Assembly: GCA_003156795.1 (NCBI GenBank)
Contig: PMHU01000153.1
Span: 1,002 to 6,575, forward strand
Origin: Acidimicrobiaceae bacterium
GTDB lineage: Bacteria; Actinomycetota; Acidimicrobiia; Acidimicrobiales; Palsa-688
Direction: 5' to 3'
Length of the DNA stretch: 5,574 nucleotides
A program made the position numbers and the translations under genes. The notes beneath the pieces are model-generated. The model made no database searches, was not told the origin of the DNA, and saw only the letters and a list, made by a program, of their open reading frames with translations. Position 1 is the stretch's first letter; every line of letters begins with the position of its first letter. Shown here one piece after another: positions 1-5,171 of the stretch.

Positions 1-713
1 GCCTGGTCGGCGCCGGCGACCGCATCGTCTGAGACCTCGGCCACAACGTCGGTGGACTCGGCACCGTCCGCTCCGTCCGCGCCACCTGCGACGTCCAAGC
101 TCTTCGTGAGCGTCGACTTCGACCAGCTCTCAGGGCCGACGAGAGTGACCGCGCCGTCCTCCACCAGCGGCTTGAGGATCTGCGCCAGGCTCAGCTGGTC
201 CATGTTCAAACGGCGGGCCACCCCGGCGACGGTGCGACGGCCGTCGATGGCAACGATGACCCGCCACTGCTCACGGTCGACGCTCATGGTGGCGCTGACC
301 ATCCCTTCCGCCAGTTGGGGTATGGCGCTCATCGAGGGGATCACCGAGTCCACCTCCCGCCATTTCGCCAGCCGCTTCGTCGCCGCGGCCACTACGGCCG
401 GCAGCTTGACGGGCTTGACAGATGCGACCTCGAACCGATCGCCCGGCTGGAACTCGAAGGAACCCCGGCCCGCCCGCAAGACCTGGAGGAACGCCTCTTC
501 CAGCGACGCCCGCCAGTCTCGGCCGGACTCGCGCCAGATGCCTCCGCTCACCTCGACCCCGACCGCGAAGCCGTCATTGAGACGGATGGTGGCGTGCATG
601 GAACCGGCGCGAATGCTCAGCCGCCCCGTGCAAGATCGCCGGGCGACGAGGGTCAGCACCTCGGCGAAGTCCGGGGCTTCAAAGGTCCCTGTAAGCGACA
701 TCGCCATGCTCAC
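1..713 (-). CDS. DUF4388 (PATAN-like) domain protein, 3' end beyond the window
   Basis: Reading the minus strand from a GTG at 713 gives 237 uninterrupted codons up to the window edge, so the C-terminus is missing. Residues about 5-100 (MSLTGTFEAPDFAEVLTLVA, then a TGRLSIRAG strand turn and an IRLNDGFAVGVEV hairpin) fit the N-terminal pattern of DUF4388, a domain common in actinobacterial, myxobacterial and cyanobacterial signalling proteins and often encoded near Roadblock/MglA-type modules. Residues about 135-193 (SVDREQWRVIVAIDGRRTVA, later LAQILKPLVEDGAVTL) look like the small winged-helix segment that follows DUF4388 in such proteins. From about residue 205 the chain becomes Ala/Gly/Asp-rich and probably disordered. 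The start is supported by AGGAG at 719-723, five bases upstream, and by the absence of any other in-frame start codon back to the upstream stop. A second in-frame ATG at 705-707 is possible but too far from the ribosome site. No enzyme motif is seen. The domain call is from memory of the family pattern; the cellular role is unknown. Confidence 0.78.
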   Translation of the reverse strand, partial: MSMAMSLTGTFEAPDFAEVLTLVARRSCTGRLSIRAGSMHATIRLNDGFAVGVEVSGGIWRESGRDWRASLEEAFLQVLRAGRGSFEFQPGDRFEVASVKPVKLPAVVAAATKRLAKWREVDSVIPSMSAIPQLAEGMVSATMSVDREQWRVIVAIDGRRTVAGVARRLNMDQLSLAQILKPLVEDGAVTLVGPESWSKSTLTKSLDVAGGADGADGAESTDVVAEVSDDAVAGADQ

Positions 714-970
714 TGGTTCTCCTTTCCACCACCAGCGAGAGCGGGTGCCTGCGGACCGCCCTCCGTCTTCTTCGCATCATCGCGTCCCCCGGAGTCCTTC
801 GGTACGCGGCCACCAACCTTTTTTTCGTGCACTTCACCATCCGCGTCGAGGGGCCCGGCCGGGTCTTCCCCGCCGGACCTCAGGGAGGTGGTCCCCGCCC
901 CTATGAGCTCCCGGTCGCCGGTCCGCGCCGGCGGCATCGTCGGCGGGCCTTTAGAATCCTCCCATGGCAC
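710..970 (-). CDS. doubtful small charged ORF (86 aa) upstream of the DUF4388 gene
   Basis: An 86-codon frame fills the spacer upstream of the DUF4388 gene. Its TGA overlaps that gene's GTG start in a GTGA arrangement, a typical signature of translational coupling. The product would be hydrophilic, low in complexity and rich in Gly, Asp, Glu, Lys and Pro, with no recognisable domain, signal peptide or membrane segment. Against it: the ATG lacks a clear Shine-Dalgarno sequence, its 5' end overlaps the start of the opposite-strand gene at 964 by 7 bases, and GC-rich DNA yields such frames by chance. An internal ATG at about 937 would avoid the overlap. Most likely this stretch is the leader and promoter region of the DUF4388 gene, but a small coupled gene cannot be excluded. 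Confidence 0.2.
   Translation of the reverse strand: MPWEDSKGPPTMPPARTGDRELIGAGTTSLRSGGEDPAGPLDADGEVHEKKVGGRVPKDSGGRDDAKKTEGGPQAPALAGGGKENQ
719..723 (-). promoter_or_regulatory. ribosome binding site of the DUF4388 gene
   Basis: AGGAG on the minus strand ends five bases before the GTG at 713. It decides in favour of that GTG over the in-frame ATG six bases further in. Confidence 0.65.
952..957 (+). promoter_or_regulatory. -10 box TAGAAT for a leaderless transcript
   Basis: TAGAAT fits the actinobacterial TAnnnT -10 consensus and ends six bases before the ATG at 964. Transcription would therefore start at or next to the start codon, and no Shine-Dalgarno sequence is present. No -35 box is convincing. 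The pairing of a good -10 with no ribosome site is the usual look of a leaderless gene in actinobacteria. Confidence 0.55.
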
Positions 971-1449
971 GAATCGACTTCCGCGACCGGGGCATGGGCG
1001 AGCACGTGGACTGGACCCTGTCCAGGCCCGAAATGGCGATGGGCATGGGCGCCCTCTCCGATGCCATCTACACCCACTCGAAGCTGGACGTGCGGGAGAG
1101 GGAGGCGGCCCGGTACAGCATCGCCCTGATCAACGACTGCGCCGTCTGCCAGGACACCCGGGCCAAAGGCGGCCCGGCCGCGGGCATCGACGACGGCTTC
1201 TACTCCGAGATCGCCGACTGGCGCGCCAGCACCGTCCTCACGGCACGCGAGCGCCTGGCCGCCGAGTTCGCCCAGAAGTTCGCTCTGGATCACTTGGCCA
1301 TGGACGACGGGTTCTGGGCCCGCATGAGGGGCGCCTTCGCCGACGACGAGCTCGCCGACCTGACGATGTGCTGCGGGGCCTGGCTCGGGATGGGCCGGAC
1401 CCTCGCCGTCATCGGCGTTCGCGCTCCCGACGAGCACCTGGTGGTCTGA
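964..1449 (+). CDS. AhpD-like / carboxymuconolactone decarboxylase family protein
   Basis: This 161-residue protein has the CMD/AhpD pattern: Glu47, then twelve residues later the Cys59-Ala-Val-Cys62 pair at the head of a helix (IALINDCAVCQD), and a second helical part ending WLGMGRTLAVIGV. In AhpD-type proteins the CxxC pair is a redox or peroxidatic disulfide, assisted by the upstream Glu and by a His four residues after the second Cys. Here that His position is Arg66, and the His between the cysteines of mycobacterial AhpD is Val61. The Glu and both Cys are kept but the proton relay is altered. A thiol-dependent peroxide or redox role is the best guess; true decarboxylation of carboxymuconolactone is unlikely, since most members with CxxC are oxidoreductases. 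The ATG at 964 is chosen because a -10 box sits just upstream (leaderless start). The 3' end overlaps the convergent XRE gene by 41 bases. No ahpC partner is visible in the window. Confidence 0.85.
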   Translation: MARIDFRDRGMGEHVDWTLSRPEMAMGMGALSDAIYTHSKLDVREREAARYSIALINDCAVCQDTRAKGGPAAGIDDGFYSEIADWRASTVLTARERLAAEFAQKFALDHLAMDDGFWARMRGAFADDELADLTMCCGAWLGMGRTLAVIGVRAPDEHLVV

Positions 1450-1846
1450 CCACCCGCTGGCGCCCGGTTCCTTTTGCGCTGTCGCCGGTCCCCGCGTTGG
1501 CCGCGCAGTAGCTCTGATAGACGGCGAGCAGGGCTTGCTTCTGCTGGTCGGTGAGCCGGGTATCGGAACGGATCGCCGACTCCGTGTCGCCCTCATGATG
1601 TCGTTCGTCATCGGAGCCGAACAGGCCGGCGCGCGCCAGAAGGGTTTCGGCGGAAAGGTCCAGAGCCCGGGCGATGGACCTCAACACGTGCACGGACGGC
1701 TCGTGCAAGCCGCGCTCGATCTGGCTCAAGTAGGGGTTGGATATGTCGGCCAGCGAGGCCATCTGGCGGAGCGACAGGTTGGCCAGCTCGCGCTGGGAGC
1801 GAATGAACGCTCCGAGCGCGCTGCGCGGCTCCTCGAGGTCCACCAT
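1409..1846 (-). CDS. XRE-family transcriptional regulator, Rv0474-like
   Basis: Predicted DNA-binding protein of 145 residues. A Cro/CI helix-turn-helix covers about residues 10-68: SALGAFIRSQRELANLSLRQ, then MASLADISNPYLSQIERGLH and EPSVHVLRSIARALDLSAET. It is followed by LLARAGL and a short helix with the pattern SDTRLTDQQKQALLAVYQSY. From memory, this HTH plus QKQ-LL-xY tail is the layout of mycobacterial Rv0474, encoded next to hbhA, and of related regulators of about 140 residues. There is no sensor domain. The last residues form a basic tail (RPPGARRERERR) encoded in the 41-base overlap with the convergent AhpD-like gene. The frame opens further, to a GTG at 1921, but I choose the ATG at 1846: the extra 25 residues look non-conserved, and the longer version would cover the palindrome and promoter of the divergent synthetase gene. 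No Shine-Dalgarno sequence precedes 1846; the gene may be leaderless. The likely target is the divergent acyl-CoA synthetase promoter and/or its own (inference). Confidence 0.85.
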   Translation of the reverse strand: MVDLEEPRSALGAFIRSQRELANLSLRQMASLADISNPYLSQIERGLHEPSVHVLRSIARALDLSAETLLARAGLFGSDDERHHEGDTESAIRSDTRLTDQQKQALLAVYQSYCAANAGTGDSAKGTGRQRVVRPPGARRERERR

Positions 1847-1853
1847 GGCCGCC

Positions 1854-1859
1854 AGGGTA
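1854..1859 (-). promoter_or_regulatory. possible -10 box TACCCT of the XRE gene
   Basis: TACCCT fits TAnnnT and ends seven bases before the ATG at 1846, which would give a leaderless or nearly leaderless message. This matches the lack of a ribosome site. The hexamer is weak and no -35 is seen, so this is tentative. Confidence 0.25.
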
Positions 1860-1889
1860 GCGCCGCGTGGCGGAACCCGATCGGCGTCG

Positions 1890-1895
1890 TATGAT
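1890..1895 (+). promoter_or_regulatory. -10 box TATGAT of the acyl-CoA synthetase gene
   Basis: TATGAT differs from TATAAT at one base and is AT-rich in a GC-rich setting. Transcription would begin near 1902-1903, giving a 5' leader of about 39 bases that contains the palindrome and ribosome site. The -35 region (about 1867-1872) shows no good match, as is common in actinobacteria or for activated promoters. Confidence 0.5.
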
Positions 1896-1904
1896 CCCCG
1901 GAGC

Positions 1905-1923
1905 GCGTGACATGCCGTCACGC
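1905..1923. promoter_or_regulatory. perfect inverted repeat, candidate operator
   Basis: GCGTGAC, five bases (ATGCC), then GTCACGC: both 7-base arms match exactly. It lies just downstream of the predicted start of transcription of the synthetase gene and just before its ribosome site, about 59 bases upstream of the XRE start. This position suits a repressor of the synthetase gene, with the adjacent XRE protein as first candidate. It could also act as a small RNA hairpin in the leader. Confidence 0.5.
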
Positions 1924-1924
1924 T

Positions 1925-1932
1925 GAGGAGGG
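1925..1932 (+). promoter_or_regulatory. ribosome binding site of the acyl-CoA synthetase gene
   Basis: GAGGAGGG ends eight bases before the GTG at 1941, a strong Shine-Dalgarno match that fixes this GTG as the start. It begins two bases after the palindrome, so a hairpin or bound protein there could affect ribosome access. Confidence 0.75.
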
Positions 1933-1940
1933 CGACTCCG

Positions 1941-3497
1941 GTGAAGGAACTCGTGTACCACCGCTATCTGTTGCCGTCGGTCGAGCGCGTGCCGAAGAAG
2001 ACAGCCGTCATCGACGGATCTTTCAGCTCGACCTACGCCGAGCATCTGGATCGCGTCTGCCGGCTGGCTGACGGCATGAAGACCGAGTTGGGTGTCGGAC
2101 CCGGCGACCGGTACGGCGTGATGGCGCTAAACGGTCACGAGTACCTCGAGTTGTATCACGCCAGCTTCCTGAGCGGCAGCGTCATCAACCCCCTCAACCT
2201 CCGCCTGGCGCCGAAGGAACTGTCCTTCATACTCTCCGATTCCGGGTGCAAGGTCTGCTTCGTCGACAGCTGGTTCGCCGGCCTGATCGGCGCCGTCCGC
2301 GAGGAAGCCGGCATCGACAAGGTGGTCCTCATCGGCGAGGGCGACGCGCCGCACGACTTCAAGTACGAAGACCTGGTCTCGGCCGGGGAAGCCAAGGTGC
2401 CGGCCGAGCGTGAGGAGGACGACGTCGCCATCCTCATGTACACGGGTGGGACCACCGGTCTGCCCAAGGGCGTGGTGCTCGACAACCGGGCCCTCATGCT
2501 CGACGTCTACAAGGTGGCCACGCGGTGGGGCATGTCGGAGGAGTTCGTGTACCTGCATCAGACTCCGATGTTCCACGCCGCCTCCCTCGGGGGGATCCTG
2601 GCCGTCCCGTCCGTGGGTGGGCTGACCACGTCGGTGCCTGTGTTTAGCCCGGAGTCGGTGCTCGACGTCATCGAACGGGACCAGGTGACCATGACGGTGA
2701 TGGTGCCCACCATGATCGGCATGCTCCTCGACCACCCGGTGTTCAAGCCCGAGAGGCTGAAGTCGCTCAAGGTCCTGACCTACGGCGCGTCGCCGATGCC
2801 CACGGCCTTGCTCGAACGGGTGCTCGGGTTGTTCCCCGACATGGACATCTACCAGGGCTACGGGATGACCGAGAGCTGCGGTCTCCTGACCTGCCTGGGA
2901 CCCGAGGAGCACCGCAGGGCAGGGGATCTGCTTCGCTCCGCCGGCCGGCCCATGCCCGGGTCGGTGATTTCGATCCAGGACGAGCACGGTGCTGTCGTCG
3001 CCGCGGGCACGTCCGGTGAGGTCTGCGCCAAGGCGGGCAACTACATGCGCGAGTACTGGAACCGGCCCGAAGAGACGGCGGCAGCCTTCCGGGACGGCTG
3101 GTACCACACCGGCGACGCCGGCTACATCGACTCGGAGGGCTACCTCTATCTGGTCGACCGCGTCAAGGACATGATCGTCACCGGCGGCGAGAACGTGTAC
3201 TCGGCCGAGGTCGAGAACGCCATCGCCAGCCACCCCGCCGTGGCCCAGGTCGCGGTCATCGGCATCCCTTCGGAGAAGTGGGGCGAGGCCGTGCTCGCCA
3301 TCGTGGTGAAGCGACCCGAGGCCGAGGTCAGCGAAGAGGACATCAAGGAATGGGCGCGGGAACGCATCGCCGGCTTCAAGGTTCCGAAGGTGGTGGAGTT
3401 CCGCTCCGAGCCCCTGCCCCTGTCGGGCGCCATGAAGGTGCTCAAGCGGGAGTTGCGCACTCCCTACTGGGAAGGCCGCGACCGCGCCGTTCAGTAG
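1941..3497 (+). CDS. class I adenylate-forming acyl-CoA synthetase (FadD-like fatty-acid CoA ligase)
   Basis: This 518-residue cytosolic enzyme should convert a carboxylic acid, ATP and CoA into acyl-CoA, AMP and PPi. The ANL superfamily motifs appear in order: phosphate loop YTGGTTGLPKG at 167-177, YGMTE at 307-311, WYHTGD at 387-392 with the ribose-binding Asp392, the hinge DRVKDMIVTGGENVYSAEVE from 406, and the C-terminal catalytic lysine region PLPLSGAMKVLKREL with Lys499. Family members usually have S-G-x-G-K or P-S-G-K before that lysine; here the residue before Lys is Met498, a mild departure. The length is normal for the FadD/AcsA-like short forms. The exact acid cannot be read from sequence; medium or long chain is favoured by the neighbouring storage-lipid acyltransferase. 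It starts at GTG 1941 behind a strong ribosome site, is divergent from the XRE gene and is preceded by a palindrome. It converges on the acyltransferase gene with 24 bases between the stops. Confidence 0.93.
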   Translation: MKELVYHRYLLPSVERVPKKTAVIDGSFSSTYAEHLDRVCRLADGMKTELGVGPGDRYGVMALNGHEYLELYHASFLSGSVINPLNLRLAPKELSFILSDSGCKVCFVDSWFAGLIGAVREEAGIDKVVLIGEGDAPHDFKYEDLVSAGEAKVPAEREEDDVAILMYTGGTTGLPKGVVLDNRALMLDVYKVATRWGMSEEFVYLHQTPMFHAASLGGILAVPSVGGLTTSVPVFSPESVLDVIERDQVTMTVMVPTMIGMLLDHPVFKPERLKSLKVLTYGASPMPTALLERVLGLFPDMDIYQGYGMTESCGLLTCLGPEEHRRAGDLLRSAGRPMPGSVISIQDEHGAVVAAGTSGEVCAKAGNYMREYWNRPEETAAAFRDGWYHTGDAGYIDSEGYLYLVDRVKDMIVTGGENVYSAEVENAIASHPAVAQVAVIGIPSEKWGEAVLAIVVKRPEAEVSEEDIKEWARERIAGFKVPKVVEFRSEPLPLSGAMKVLKRELRTPYWEGRDRAVQ

Positions 3498-3521
3498 CTC
3501 TCGACTGCGACGAAGGGCGAT

Positions 3522-5006
3522 CTAGGCGCCGGCGGCTCCCGTCGCCCGGCCGAGCACGGCGATCTCCTCTACGAGCAGGTCGGCCAGGTCCTCGATGTCG
3601 GGGACCAGTTCTCGGCAAGAGACGAGCCCGAAGTCCATGGTGTCCCGGTAGCTCTGGACCGTGATGTTTAGCCCTTGCCCGTCCACGATGGTCGACACCG
3701 GGAAGTAGTGCAGCATCTCGGCCGTGTCGAGATAGAGGGTGTGCCGGGGGCCGGGGACGTTGGAGATGACCACGTTGAAGGGCGGTCTCATCCGGTCTGC
3801 GAGCCGGAACCGGCTGGACATCCGCGCCGCCCGGATCGCCAGCGCCGGGGGCGCGAAGTCGGCGTAGTCGACGAGCACGTCCGCCGGCACCAGGGCGAAG
3901 CGGTCCTTGGCCTCCCCCATGGTTTTCTGCATCTGGCGCAGCCGATCGATCGGATCCTCGGTCGTGGTGGGCAGAATCGGAAACAGCGCCGACACCCGGT
4001 TGGTCCATGGGTCCTCCTCGGCGCCGGTACGGATCGACGCCGGGACCATGGCCACCAGAGCCGAGGTCGGCAGGGCGTCATGACCGAGAAGGTATTGCCG
4101 CAGCGCCCCGGCGCAGGCGGCCATGACCACGTCGTTGACGGTAGCTCCGGCCGACGCCTTGATGGCCTTGACCCGGCCGAGCGGGACCGACCTGAGGGCC
4201 ACCCGCCGGTGCGGAGTGATGGCTCCGTTGAATGGCGTCGAAGGGGCCGCGTTCTCCGGGGCCGGCGGGGCGGCGTCGGCATCGCGATCGGCGCGGGCGG
4301 CGATCCTCGCCCCCACGGGATTCGGGATGGTGCGGACCAGGTCGGCCAGGCCGGTCAGACCCCGATTGCGGGTCAGCTCTCCCATGGCTCGCATCGACCG
4401 CACTTGTAGCTTGACGAACTTGCCGGGCTTGCCGACCGCCCCGCTCATGACTTTGGACAGCGTCTGGGCCGGACTCGGGACCCGCTCGGTCCGCGGCAGT
4501 CCAGGGCTCTGGGCCTCGTCCGCGGCTCCCGGTTCGGAGTTGTAGAGAATCTTCATCAGCTCGGCTCCCGCGGCGCCGTCGATCGTGGCGTGATGGAGCT
4601 TGGCCATCACCGCGAAACGGTCACCTTCCAACCCGTCGACGACGTAGACCTCCCACAAGGGATGGCGCCGGTCGAGGGGCCGAGCGATCAAGCGGGCCAC
4701 CAGCTGACTCAACTGGTCGTCCGACCCCGGGGACGGCAGGGCCGATTCCCTGAGATGGAACTCCAAGTCGAACTCGGGATCCTCGATCCAGAATGGGTGA
4801 TCCAGGCCGAAGGGAACGTCGACCAGGCGCCGACGCATCGGCTCGAGATCCGGGAGACGGCGGGCCAGCTTGGCCTGCATGGCCTCGTACGCGGACCAAC
4901 CGGGCGCGTCGGGCCGGGCGAAGACGGCCAGGCTGCTCACGTGACCGAACTGCGACCCGGTCTCCATGTAGAGGAAGCTGGCGTCGACACCGCTGAGCTG
5001 TTTCAT
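3522..5006 (-). CDS. wax ester synthase / diacylglycerol acyltransferase (WS/DGAT)
   Basis: This 494-residue enzyme belongs to the bacterial WS/DGAT (Tgs/AtfA) family, which transfers an acyl group from acyl-CoA to diacylglycerol or a fatty alcohol, giving triacylglycerol or wax ester at the membrane or droplet surface. Diagnostic parts: N-terminus MKQLSGVDASFLYME; PLW at 116-118; catalytic HHATIDG at 138-144 (His138, His139, Asp143, Gly144), matching HHxxxDG; FNGAITPHRRVA at 259-270; NDVV at 291-294; and ISNVPGP at 414-420. A low-complexity stretch (about 155-180) and an Ala/Pro-rich linker (about 240-256) separate conserved blocks. All key residues are present. The frame extends upstream to about 5126, but the ATG at 5006 is chosen because family proteins start with this motif and GAGGAG lies four bases upstream; the extra 40 residues are not family-like. 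It is divergent from the phasin-like gene and convergent with the synthetase that could supply its substrate. Which acceptor it prefers is unknown. Confidence 0.94.
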   Translation of the reverse strand: MKQLSGVDASFLYMETGSQFGHVSSLAVFARPDAPGWSAYEAMQAKLARRLPDLEPMRRRLVDVPFGLDHPFWIEDPEFDLEFHLRESALPSPGSDDQLSQLVARLIARPLDRRHPLWEVYVVDGLEGDRFAVMAKLHHATIDGAAGAELMKILYNSEPGAADEAQSPGLPRTERVPSPAQTLSKVMSGAVGKPGKFVKLQVRSMRAMGELTRNRGLTGLADLVRTIPNPVGARIAARADRDADAAPPAPENAAPSTPFNGAITPHRRVALRSVPLGRVKAIKASAGATVNDVVMAACAGALRQYLLGHDALPTSALVAMVPASIRTGAEEDPWTNRVSALFPILPTTTEDPIDRLRQMQKTMGEAKDRFALVPADVLVDYADFAPPALAIRAARMSSRFRLADRMRPPFNVVISNVPGPRHTLYLDTAEMLHYFPVSTIVDGQGLNITVQSYRDTMDFGLVSCRELVPDIEDLADLLVEEIAVLGRATGAAGA

Positions 5007-5010
5007 GGAT

Positions 5011-5016
5011 CTCCTC
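5011..5016 (-). promoter_or_regulatory. ribosome binding site of the WS/DGAT gene
   Basis: GAGGAG on the minus strand lies four bases before the ATG at 5006. The spacing is slightly short, but it supports this internal ATG over the longer open frame. Confidence 0.65.
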
Positions 5017-5021
5017 GAACT

Positions 5022-5036
5022 GGGACCTGTTGTCCC
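5022..5036 (-). repeat. small inverted repeat in the WS/DGAT leader
   Basis: GGGAC, five bases, then GTCCC: a perfect 5-base stem with a 5-base loop, placed six bases upstream of the ribosome site. It could form a weak hairpin in the mRNA leader. GTCCC also occurs at 5060-5064 and 5076-5080. The stem is short, so chance is a real alternative. Confidence 0.25.
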
Positions 5037-5104
5037 GCCAGGCGGCGCGGCGGCGCCCTGTCCCAACCATATGCCGTCCCGATGCGGTGAGGCTCGGCGC
5101 CAGG

Positions 5105-5128
5105 AAGTGCTAGATTTACTTAGCACTT
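5105..5128. promoter_or_regulatory. perfect 8-8-8 inverted repeat, candidate operator between WS/DGAT and phasin-like genes
   Basis: AAGTGCTA, eight bases (GATTTACT), then TAGCACTT: both arms match exactly over 8 bases. It is the most AT-rich patch in the 165-base divergent spacer and sits where the -35 region of the phasin-like gene would fall, about 99 bases upstream of the WS/DGAT start. A dimeric regulator bound here could control both genes. The arm order is the reverse of the HrcA CIRCE element, so it is not that site. It shares no arm sequence with the palindrome at 1905-1923. Confidence 0.55.
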
Positions 5129-5133
5129 TGCTG

Positions 5134-5139
5134 TATGCT
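5134..5139 (+). promoter_or_regulatory. possible -10 box TATGCT of the phasin-like gene
   Basis: TATGCT fits TAnnnT and would start transcription near 5146, leaving a leader of about 26 bases with the ribosome site. The -35 position overlaps the inverted repeat and has no clear consensus. Confidence 0.4.
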
Positions 5140-5160
5140 CAAACCAACCCGCCGACCTAT

Positions 5161-5166
5161 AGGAGG
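5161..5166 (+). promoter_or_regulatory. ribosome binding site of the phasin-like gene
   Basis: AGGAGG, a full Shine-Dalgarno core, ends five bases before the GTG at 5172 and fixes that start. It suggests efficient translation, as expected for an abundant granule-coat protein. Confidence 0.75.
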
Positions 5167-5171
5167 AACCA

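Noticed and set aside
818..826. Run of seven T (AAAAAAA on the minus strand) as a terminator or a -1 frameshift site (A AAA AAG in frame in the 86-codon ORF)
   Set aside because: No GC-rich stem precedes the T run on the plus strand, and a -1 shift on the minus strand meets a stop within about 15 codons and does not fuse to the DUF4388 gene.
315..1511. Long plus-strand open frame (398 codons) across the DUF4388 and AhpD-like genes
   Set aside because: It is antisense to one gene and out of frame with the other, is rich in Arg/Pro/Gly as expected of a GC-rich shadow, and shows no domain.
1847..1921. N-terminal extension of the XRE gene to GTG 1921
   Set aside because: The extra 25 residues look non-conserved and would overlap the synthetase promoter and palindrome; the ATG at 1846 fits the family better.
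2127..3233. Long minus-strand open frame (368 codons) opposite the acyl-CoA synthetase
   Set aside because: It lies wholly within a well-supported gene; its His/Val/Gly-rich composition is the mirror of GC-rich codons and no family is recognisable.
3498..3521. Terminator between the convergent synthetase and WS/DGAT genes
   Set aside because: The 24-base gap has no clear stem-loop or T run; nothing can be supported from sequence.
3675..4409. Plus-strand open frame (244 codons) opposite WS/DGAT
   Set aside because: Shadow of a confidently identified gene; no motif and no plausible start signal.
5105..5128. CIRCE heat-shock (HrcA) operator
   Set aside because: CIRCE is TTAGCACTC-N9-GAGTGCTAA; here the half-sites are in the opposite order with an 8-base spacer, and neither neighbour is a chaperone gene.
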